Of a stretch of DNA of 13,320 bases, positions 6,796-12,444 are shown in pieces (position 1 is the first letter of the stretch; each line of letters begins with the position of its first letter). The stretch is from Deltaproteobacteria bacterium (GTDB lineage Bacteria; SAR324; JACQKK01), in the NCBI GenBank assembly GCA_029879595.1, contig JAOUPZ010000043.1:1-13320 (forward strand), written 5' to 3'. The position numbers were made by a program, and so were the translations under genes. The notes beneath the pieces are model-generated. The model made no database searches. It was not told the DNA's origin and saw nothing but the letters and a program-made list of their open reading frames with translations.

Positions 6796-7686
6796 ATGAT
6801 TGATCCCAACCTGCTGAAATCGCTGCCGGTGATCGCCGACGGATCACCCTCGGGGCGGCTGCGTGAACTGCACCCGCTGGCCCCTGAACCGCCGGAAGGC
6901 CTCAATCTGGTTGACCCGGACGCCGTAACTGCGGTTCACGGGGAGTTCGTGCAGGCCGGGGCCACCCTGCTGCGCACCAACACCGCCGCAGCCAACCCGG
7001 TGCTCCTGGAGCCGTTTTCCCTCAGGGAGCGCTGCGAGGCCATCAACGCCGGGGCCGCAGCCTGTGTGCGCGGGGCCACCCTGGGAAAGGGGCTGCTGAT
7101 GGGCACCCTGGGCCAGATAGACCCCCGGGGGCCGGCCACCCGGCCCGAAAGGGAACGGGCCTACGGCGAACAGATGGTGTACCTGTCGGACATGGAGGTG
7201 ACTTTTTTCCTCCTGCATCATTTCGATCACCTGGAGGAGGCCCTGCTGGTCCTGGGGATGGCGCAGTCATCCAGTGACGCTCTGGTGCTGGCCCAGCTGA
7301 GCTTTGATGAGAGGGGGATGACCGCGGACGGGTTCAGCCTGGAAGTTGCGGGCGCGAGACTGATGGAGGCGGGCGCCGGGGCCCTGGGACTGGGCTGTTC
7401 GACTGGTCCGGCGGCGGCCCTGGAGATGGCCCCCACGCTCATGGGCCTCAGCCCGGTGATCTCGGTTATGCCCGGAATAGCCGGCCCGGCGGCCCGGAGC
7501 GATCCTGCCACGCAAAATCCCGGCGCGGGGGAAATGAGCCCGGAGGAATTCGCCCAGGCCATGCTGCCCCTGGCGGGGATGGGGGTGGCCATCCTGGGGG
7601 GCTGCTGCGGGGTCACGCCCCGGCACACCGCCGCACTGGCCCGGCACTGCGCCGGCCGGGGGGGGCGGGTGCGGGGGGACGCCTGA
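6796..7686 (+). CDS. Homocysteine S-methyltransferase-family protein (stand-alone zinc methyltransferase domain)
   Basis: A 296-residue protein covering only the homocysteine-binding TIM-barrel domain found in BHMT, MmuM and the N-terminus of MetH. These enzymes use a zinc-activated thiol to take a methyl group from a donor. The three expected zinc cysteines are present: Cys201 in GLGCSTGP, and Cys270-Cys271 in GGCCGVTPRHTAAL near the end. The HGEFVQAGATLLRTNTAAANP segment matches the family's AGAD-x-x-x-TNTYQA block. It departs from the family at the first strand, where DGSPSGRL stands in place of the usual DGAMGT, so this half of the active site is unusual. No corrinoid- or folate-binding domain follows, so the methyl donor is unknown. 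The ATG at 6796 has CAGGG 4 bases upstream. An 8-G run (7658-7665) lies near the end of the gene. Specificity for homocysteine is inferred only from the family. Confidence 0.8.
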   Translation: MIDPNLLKSLPVIADGSPSGRLRELHPLAPEPPEGLNLVDPDAVTAVHGEFVQAGATLLRTNTAAANPVLLEPFSLRERCEAINAGAAACVRGATLGKGLLMGTLGQIDPRGPATRPERERAYGEQMVYLSDMEVTFFLLHHFDHLEEALLVLGMAQSSSDALVLAQLSFDERGMTADGFSLEVAGARLMEAGAGALGLGCSTGPAAALEMAPTLMGLSPVISVMPGIAGPAARSDPATQNPGAGEMSPEEFAQAMLPLAGMGVAILGGCCGVTPRHTAALARHCAGRGGRVRGDA

Positions 7687-7687
7687 A

Positions 7688-7712
7688 GAGCCGCCCGGCA
7701 AAAAGCCGGCTC
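7688..7712. terminator. Hairpin between convergent stop codons, possible shared terminator
   Basis: CCGGC (7695-7699), an AAAAA loop and GCCGG (7705-7709) form a compact stem. The flanking GAGCC (7688-7692) and GGCTC (7708-7712) allow an alternative longer pairing. It fills the 24-base gap between the two convergent genes and runs into the minus-strand stop codon. There is no T-tract right after it on either strand, so it may only slow polymerase or protect 3' ends. Confidence 0.45.
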
Positions 7713-8829
7713 AGCCCATCTGCTTTTTCAGCCGCTCGCTTTCCTCCTTGCGGGTTTCGATGCGCTTGATGCCCTGGCCGATGGCGTCCTCGGGCTTGCT
7801 GGTCTGCTTGTCGGCCTTTTTGTAATAATCCAGCGCTCCGTCATAATCCCCCTTCACCTCCTGGCAGACTCCCATGTTGTACAGAATGGAGGGTGAATTT
7901 TTTTCCTTCTTGACCAGGTCTTCCAGAATGGAGCAGGCCCGGTCGCTCCGCTTGGCCTTGAAGAACTCCAGGGCGGATTCCAGCTTTTTCACGTTCTGCT
8001 TGCTGCCGATTCCCTCTTCATCATCCATCAGGGGGATATTCACCGTCATCTTGTAGGGGGCGATCTTGACCCGCATCTTGCTGATCGCCTCCTCCCGCGA
8101 GGCAGATATCAGGGAGGCCTCGTCTATCCTCATGGTCTGGAGATTTGTTTTATCAATGCACTTCTTGTCGGAGCGTCTGCCCTTGAACTCCTCGGAAAAC
8201 AGGATCTGGGCCGTCTCCACCTTGATGAGCTTGGGGATGAAGGAAAAGCTGGAAACCGCCTCCTTGCAGTATTGAGGCACCTGCTTGCATTCCCGCCTGG
8301 TCTTGTTTTTCCCGGCCGGTACATTCCGGCAGTCCTCCCTTTGGGACAGGGAATCATTGGTGACCGGCGTTCCGTCATTGGTGATGGCCCCCACATATAC
8401 GGCGCTGACGCCGGCCATTTTACCCACCTGGGCGGCCTGCTTCTCGTCTATCAGTCCCGACTGCCCCAGTTCCAGCTCACTGATGATCTTGTCCAGCTGT
8501 GAGCGGGTGATGACCTTGAAATACGCCTGGCCGTCCACCCTGATGCTGGTGAGCATGGATTCAAATGCGCTGAACTCCATCTCCTTCTGTGTTTTTTCAT
8601 TGATGAAGGGCAGCACCGCAATCTGCCGTTCCTGCGAGGCTTCCACCGACTCGGCCGGTATCAGCACATCCATCTGAACCCTGGGAGAGGCGCATGAGGT
8701 CAGCGCCAGCGCCGCCAGGATCATGATAATGGCCGCTCCGATCAGGTTGATAGGAGCGGATTTGATAGCAGCTGAGCTATTTGCAGCAAAGTTGATAATA
8801 CCGGTGTTTCCGGGCCTGATGATGTTCAT
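7711..8829 (-). CDS. Outer-envelope lipoprotein with CsgG-like domain and C-terminal TPR
   Basis: A 372-residue predicted lipoprotein. The N-terminal part is long (about 28 polar residues), then a hydrophobic segment leads into the lipobox LTSC with lipidated Cys46. Residue 47 is Ala rather than Asp, so outer-membrane sorting is expected. Residues about 68-150 look like the CsgG/curli-assembly fold: RQIAVLPFIN (68-77), a helix with FKVITRSQLDKIISELELGQSGL and VGKMAGVSAVYVGAI. An insert (160-190) holds three cysteines (167, 181, 188), with a fourth at 224, possibly disulfide-linked. Residues about 283-345 form one or two TPR-like helical repeats (SPSILYNMGVCQEVKGDYDG). A basic/acidic coil ends the protein. 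The start is fixed by AGGAGG 4 bases upstream. No curli genes are nearby, so a curli pore is not implied. The exact role is unknown. Confidence 0.8.
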   Translation of the reverse strand: MNIIRPGNTGIINFAANSSAAIKSAPINLIGAAIIMILAALALTSCASPRVQMDVLIPAESVEASQERQIAVLPFINEKTQKEMEFSAFESMLTSIRVDGQAYFKVITRSQLDKIISELELGQSGLIDEKQAAQVGKMAGVSAVYVGAITNDGTPVTNDSLSQREDCRNVPAGKNKTRRECKQVPQYCKEAVSSFSFIPKLIKVETAQILFSEEFKGRRSDKKCIDKTNLQTMRIDEASLISASREEAISKMRVKIAPYKMTVNIPLMDDEEGIGSKQNVKKLESALEFFKAKRSDRACSILEDLVKKEKNSPSILYNMGVCQEVKGDYDGALDYYKKADKQTSKPEDAIGQGIKRIETRKEESERLKKQMG

Positions 8830-8831
8830 TT

Positions 8832-8839
8832 CACCTCCT
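8832..8839 (-). promoter_or_regulatory. Very strong ribosome binding site of the lipoprotein gene
   Basis: On the minus strand the sequence reads AGGAGGTG, with AGGAGG ending 4 bases before the ATG at 8829. It supports the long N-terminal segment over the in-frame internal ATG at codon 36. Confidence 0.8.
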
Positions 8840-8894
8840 GCTGGTTCCGGGTTAGTAAAATCCTTGGCCTCAGTGTTGTAGTGCCGAAGTTCTG

Positions 8895-8922
8895 ATAATA
8901 ACCAGTAAACGTCGTTTCACAA
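8895..8922 (-). promoter_or_regulatory. Candidate sigma-70 promoter of the lipoprotein gene
   Basis: On the minus strand TTGTGA (8917-8922) is followed after 16 bases by TATTAT (8895-8900). These match the -35 and -10 consensus at 4 of 6 and 5 of 6 positions. Transcription would begin near 8888, giving a leader of about 60 bases. It lies in the 282-base divergent gap shared with leuD. On the leuD side CATAAT (9018-9023) and TATAAA (9066-9071) could be -10 boxes, but neither has a fair -35. Confidence 0.45.
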
Positions 8923-9111
8923 AAAGAAATTTCTGCCACAAACCCGTAATTGCCTGTCCTGAAAACGAAATTCAAATAAAACCTGCCGGGTGGAAAGGCC
9001 CCCCAATTAGCTCTGTACATAATAAGGCAAGAGGGTTTAATCTGGGAAAAACACAGTGGCCGGACTATAAACAAGGAAAAACAACCTCCCCGGGAGAACC
9101 AATCGGCGACC

Positions 9112-9723
9112 ATGGAACCATTTACCACCCTCACCGCCCGGGCGGCGCTGCTGGAACGGGTCAACATAGATACCGACGCCATCATACCCAAGCAGTTCCT
9201 CAAGAGCATCGAGCGCACCGGGTTTGGCAAGCACCTGTTCAATGACTGGCGCTTCATCAACGGCGACGGCCGGACGCCCAACCCCGATTTTCCCCTGAAC
9301 CGCGAGGAAAACCAGGGCGTGCGGATCCTGGTAGCCGGCGACAACTTCGGCTGCGGCTCCAGCCGCGAACACGCCCCCTGGGCGCTGACCGACTTCGGGC
9401 TGCGCTGCATCATTTCCACCAGCTTCGCCGATATTTTCTACAACAACTCCATCAAGAACGGTCTTCTGCCGGCGGTTGTATCCGCGGAAGACCTGACGGC
9501 GCTGATGAAACTGCTCCGGGATCAGCCGGGGCTGACCCTCAGGGTGGACCTCCAGGAACAGGCCATCAGCTCCGAGGACGGGTTTTTCGCCCGGTTCAGC
9601 ATCAGTGAAGATTCCAAACACCGCCTCCTGAACGGTCTGGACGACATCGGACGGACCCTGCAGCACCTGGAGGAAATTGAAGCCTTTGAAAAAAGGCGCA
9701 GCGCCGGACTGCCCTGGCTCTAG
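9112..9723 (+). CDS. leuD: 3-isopropylmalate dehydratase small subunit
   Basis: A 203-residue protein, the normal length for bacterial LeuD. With the iron-sulfur large subunit LeuC it isomerises 2- to 3-isopropylmalate in leucine synthesis. The swivelling aconitase-C domain is complete: NIDTDAIIP (18-26), GFGKHLF, GDNFGCGSSREHAPWAL (76-92, the hallmark substrate loop) and FADIFYNNSIKNGLLP. The N-terminus MEPFTTLTARAALL is typical, which supports the ATG at 9112. The nearest purine-rich site, GGGAGA, is rather far upstream. No leuC, leuB or leuA lies beside it; the upstream neighbour is divergent and the downstream one is unrelated, so LeuC must be encoded elsewhere. The related citraconate/homoaconitate small subunits are less likely from length and loop wording. 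The call is secure. Confidence 0.95.
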   Translation: MEPFTTLTARAALLERVNIDTDAIIPKQFLKSIERTGFGKHLFNDWRFINGDGRTPNPDFPLNREENQGVRILVAGDNFGCGSSREHAPWALTDFGLRCIISTSFADIFYNNSIKNGLLPAVVSAEDLTALMKLLRDQPGLTLRVDLQEQAISSEDGFFARFSISEDSKHRLLNGLDDIGRTLQHLEEIEAFEKRRSAGLPWL

Positions 9724-9741
9724 GCGCAGTCTGGCCAGACA

Positions 9742-9754
9742 GGTTTGACAAACC
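9742..9754. promoter_or_regulatory. Operator-like palindrome downstream of leuD
   Basis: GGTTTG-A-CAAACC is a perfect 13-base palindrome 19 bases after the leuD stop. It overlaps a second inverted pair, CAGGTT (9740-9745) / AACCTG (9756-9761). A TTGACA (9745-9750) lies inside it but lacks a plausible -10 box 16-18 bases on. It could be a protein-binding site for the downstream pair or part of a leuD 3' structure. Confidence 0.35.
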
Positions 9755-9900
9755 GAACCTGTTTTGTGAGAAAGAAGGCACGGCAAACAAAACACAGGCC
9801 GAGACAGCCGGTATTAACGATAAACCGGACCCAGGGCGACCGCAGCCGGGATGAGCTAAAATACCCTCCTTGCGGCTTCTCGGGCACCGGTTTAAGGAAG

Positions 9901-9917
9901 TGCCGGACAATCCGGCA
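9901..9917 (+). promoter_or_regulatory. Hairpin in the leader of the membrane-protein gene
   Basis: TGCCGGA-CAA-TCCGGCA is a perfect 7-bp stem with a 3-base loop. It ends 26 bases before the ATG at 9944 and 13 bases before the AAGG (9931-9934) that serves as ribosome binding site. The position suits mRNA protection or control of translation entry. A short AT-rich stretch, not a clean T-run, follows, so it does not look like a terminator. Confidence 0.45.
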
Positions 9918-9943
9918 TAAAGAAAACTTTAAGGTAAGAGGCT

Positions 9944-10468
9944 ATGATCTGGCTGAAGATCGTGGGCACCTTCATAAAGGTGCTGAAGGACGCCGCCACC
10001 CCCAATCAGATAGCCGCCGGGTTCACGGTGGGTTTCGCCGTCGGGCTGACACCCGGATGGCCGTTGCAGTCGCTGGTGCTGGTGTTTCTGCTGCTGCTGT
10101 TCAACATCAACCTTTCCATGGGTATCGCCGGGGGCCTGCTGGCCTCGGTCATCTCCTGGCTGCTGGATGCCCCGCTGGACGCACTGGGGGCCTGGGCGCT
10201 TACCAATCAGGGATTCCAGGGGCTGTACACCACTTTGTACAACAACCCGTTCTGGATGCTGACCCGGTTCAACAACACCCTGGTAATGGGTTCACTGCTG
10301 GCCTGGCTGATCATGGCGCTGCCCCTGTTTATTCTGACTAGGGTCGGGGTGGTGCAATTCCGGGTCCGGCTGCTGCCCACTTTCGAGAAACTGAAAATTG
10401 TCCAACTGGTCACAGGTTCAAAACTCTATGGCTGGTATAAAACCGCAAGCCAATACCGGTTCTGGTGA
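9944..10468 (+). CDS. Small multi-spanning inner-membrane protein, TIGR03546-like (DUF2062-like)
   Basis: A 174-residue hydrophobic protein. An amphipathic start (MIWLKIVGTFIKVLKDAATP) leads to a family-typical entry, PNQIAAGFTVGFAVGLTPGW (residues 20-39). Membrane segments follow at about 41-56, 58-75 and 112-133, with a loop holding NNPFWMLTRFNNTLVMGS (100-117). The polar, aromatic C-terminus (SKLYGWYKTASQYRFW) is probably cytoplasmic or interfacial. The sequence agrees with my recollection of TIGR03546, a rare family in outer-membrane bacteria, usually found next to TIGR03545. The next gene fits TIGR03545, so context supports the call. The ATG has AAGG 9 bases upstream. Its stop overlaps the next start as TGATG, so the two are translated together. 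The 220-base gap before it suggests its own promoter, which I cannot place. Function is unknown; membrane scaffold or lipid handling is speculative. Confidence 0.8.
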   Translation: MIWLKIVGTFIKVLKDAATPNQIAAGFTVGFAVGLTPGWPLQSLVLVFLLLLFNINLSMGIAGGLLASVISWLLDAPLDALGAWALTNQGFQGLYTTLYNNPFWMLTRFNNTLVMGSLLAWLIMALPLFILTRVGVVQFRVRLLPTFEKLKIVQLVTGSKLYGWYKTASQYRFW

Positions 10469-12375
10469 TGATTAGAAAATCCGCGCTCATTGTAATTCTG
10501 ATATTTGCCGCCCTGTTTGGAGCGGTGGCCTGGCTTGGTGCCAGCGGCACCATCGAAAGCCTGGCGGAAATGGCACTGACAAGGCTGTTCCGCACCAAGG
10601 TAACGCTGGACGGCATGAGTTTTTCCCTCACGGACAGCAAGGCCAGCCTGGACAGCCTGCATATTGCCGGCAAGGACAAGGGCGGCCCCGCCCTGGCCGC
10701 CGGCGGCAATGCCAACTTCCAGGTGGAGGGCATCCAGATCTTTGCCGGCAAGGTGGTGGTGCGGGATCTGAGCATGAAAAACCTGGCCCTGGCCCCTGAC
10801 GCCGCTCCGCCGGAACCGGTGGAGGATGAGGCCGCGCCCGGAGAAGCTAGCGGCAAAGGCGGAGCAGCCGGAGCAGCAGGCGATGCAAAAAAAGACCCCG
10901 CCGACAGCCGCAGCACCGCCGATAAATGGCGCGACAAGACCCGCCAGGCCGGGAAAAAGCTTCCCAACTTCAACGCCGAGAACATAGCGGCGGAGTCCGG
11001 TGTTTCGGAGGATCTGCTGGCCGGTGATCCCAAGTCCGTCAAGGCCTACGATGAAGCCTCCACCATGGCCAAGGAGCGCAAGGCCGCCTTTAAGGAGCAG
11101 GTGGACAAGGCCCAGCTGAAGGAACGGATCGCCAAGATCCGGGAGGATACCGCCAAGGTGAAAGGCACCAACTTCAAGGATGTGAAGGAGGCCAAGGAAG
11201 GACTGAAGACCCTGCAAACACTCACCAAGGAGCTCAAGACGGCCAAGGATGAAACCAGCGGCCTGCAAAAACAGGGCTCCAGCGATTACAAGGAATTAAA
11301 AGACGCCTTCGCCAAGGCCGAGGAACTGCGCAAGCAGGACCTGGCCGATGCCCGCACCCTGATGAACATTGGCGGCATGGACCGGCGCCAGGTGGGGCGG
11401 ATGATATTCGGCCGGGCGATTATCTCCCGCTTCGATCAGGTGATGGGCTATATCGCCAAGGGCCGCGAGGTCATCTCCAACAAGGAGCCTGAAACCCGTC
11501 CCGTGAGGGGTGCGGGCCGTATCTTCGAGTACCCGGTGACCAGGGAAGTCCCACCGGCTTTTCTGGTGCGCAACGCCGCCTTCAGCGGATCATTGCTGAA
11601 CGAGACCGGCGCCAGGGAATTCAGTTTCGAATCGGACGTGCAGGGCATTACCTCCAGCCCCCGGGTGTATGGCAAGCCCACCCTGATCAAGGCCGATATC
11701 AAGCGTGATGGCACGCCCAAGGCCTGGAAGCTGGAGGGGCTGCTGGATCACCGCGATGTTCCCCTGGACGAGGTCACCATCAGCGGCCAGGGTATGCCCC
11801 TGGGCCGGGTGAGGCTGCGGGGCTCGGGTAAGGGGGGAGGCATGCCCGCAGCCTTCAAGAGCAACAACGCCGATGTCACCATCCGCATCCGCCTGGAGGA
11901 TGAAAACATTGATGCCAGCCTTTCGCTCAACGCCAAGGACATTGAGTTTGAATTCCCCGAGGAGGAGAAGCCTTCGGGAATGAAGCAGGAAATCCGGAAC
12001 TTCTTCCAGGGTGTGAAAAGCGTCAGTCTCAGCGCATCCATGAAGGGCCCACTGGACGATACCAGCTTTGATGTCACCACCGACCTGGATGACGCCTTTG
12101 CCAACAGACTCCGCGATGTGGCCGGCGAAAAGGTCAAGGCCGCCCAGGAAAGGGCCCGGGCTAAAATGAAGGAAAAAATCGACGCCCGCCGCGCAGAAGC
12201 CAGGCAGCAGGTGGATTCCGCCCGGGATGACATACAGGGCCAGGTGGACGGACTTACGAAGAACCTGAAAGGCGCCGATGGCGACCTGGATTCGACGAAA
12301 AAGAACCTGGAGAAGAAAATAAAGGACCTGGGCAAGAAAGGCGGCCAGGAAAAACTGAAAAAGCTGCTTAAGTAG
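10468..12375 (+). CDS. Anchored envelope protein, TIGR03545-like, AsmA-like with two coiled coils
   Basis: A 635-residue protein with one N-terminal transmembrane anchor (about 5-24) and the rest probably periplasmic. Residues about 36-108 repeat the short beta-hairpin pattern of AsmA-type proteins (TKVTLDGMSFSLTDSKASLD, then GKVVVRDLSMKNLAL). A Pro/Ala/Gly-rich acidic linker spans about 110-150. A Lys/Glu-rich coiled coil covers about 192-300. A beta-rich region (about 365-545) carries VPPAFLVRNAAFSGSL, GITSSPRVYGKPTLIKADI and strands like NIDASLSLNAKDIEFEF. A second coiled coil (546-635) ends KKLKKLL-like and very basic. The anchor, PxFLxRxxxxSG block and partner gene fit TIGR03545. Start choice is ATG at 10468, overlapping the previous stop; GTG at 10465 would add one residue. 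There is no strong ribosome site, so coupling is expected. Biochemical function is unknown; lipid transfer is inferred only from AsmA likeness. Confidence 0.78.
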   Translation: MIRKSALIVILIFAALFGAVAWLGASGTIESLAEMALTRLFRTKVTLDGMSFSLTDSKASLDSLHIAGKDKGGPALAAGGNANFQVEGIQIFAGKVVVRDLSMKNLALAPDAAPPEPVEDEAAPGEASGKGGAAGAAGDAKKDPADSRSTADKWRDKTRQAGKKLPNFNAENIAAESGVSEDLLAGDPKSVKAYDEASTMAKERKAAFKEQVDKAQLKERIAKIREDTAKVKGTNFKDVKEAKEGLKTLQTLTKELKTAKDETSGLQKQGSSDYKELKDAFAKAEELRKQDLADARTLMNIGGMDRRQVGRMIFGRAIISRFDQVMGYIAKGREVISNKEPETRPVRGAGRIFEYPVTREVPPAFLVRNAAFSGSLLNETGAREFSFESDVQGITSSPRVYGKPTLIKADIKRDGTPKAWKLEGLLDHRDVPLDEVTISGQGMPLGRVRLRGSGKGGGMPAAFKSNNADVTIRIRLEDENIDASLSLNAKDIEFEFPEEEKPSGMKQEIRNFFQGVKSVSLSASMKGPLDDTSFDVTTDLDDAFANRLRDVAGEKVKAAQERARAKMKEKIDARRAEARQQVDSARDDIQGQVDGLTKNLKGADGDLDSTKKNLEKKIKDLGKKGGQEKLKKLLK

Positions 12376-12396
12376 AGCCCTCTGTAAACACTGTTC

Positions 12397-12433
12397 AAAA
12401 AAAGCCGCCACCCTGCGACAGCAGAGCGGCGGC
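12397..12433 (-). terminator. Intrinsic-terminator-shaped hairpin reading on the minus strand
   Basis: GCCGCC (12404-12409) pairs with GGCGGC (12428-12433). Inside, CTGC (12413-12416) pairs with GCAG (12421-12424) around a GACA loop. On the minus strand the stem is followed directly by seven T (the A-run 12397-12403), the classic shape. On the plus strand no T-run follows the stem, so it would not be a standard terminator for the preceding gene. No minus-strand gene in the window ends here. Confidence 0.6.
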
Positions 12434-12444
12434 ATGCCCCGGAC

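Noticed and set aside
9745..9773. TTGACA as a -35 box for the envelope pair
   Set aside because: At spacings of 16 to 18 bases the -10 position reads TGAGAA or GAGAAA, a poor match, and the hexamer is more simply part of the GGTTTG-A-CAAACC palindrome.
9037..9795. 252-codon minus-strand open frame across leuD
   Set aside because: Antisense to leuD, which is complete and conserved; no ribosome site and no family resemblance.
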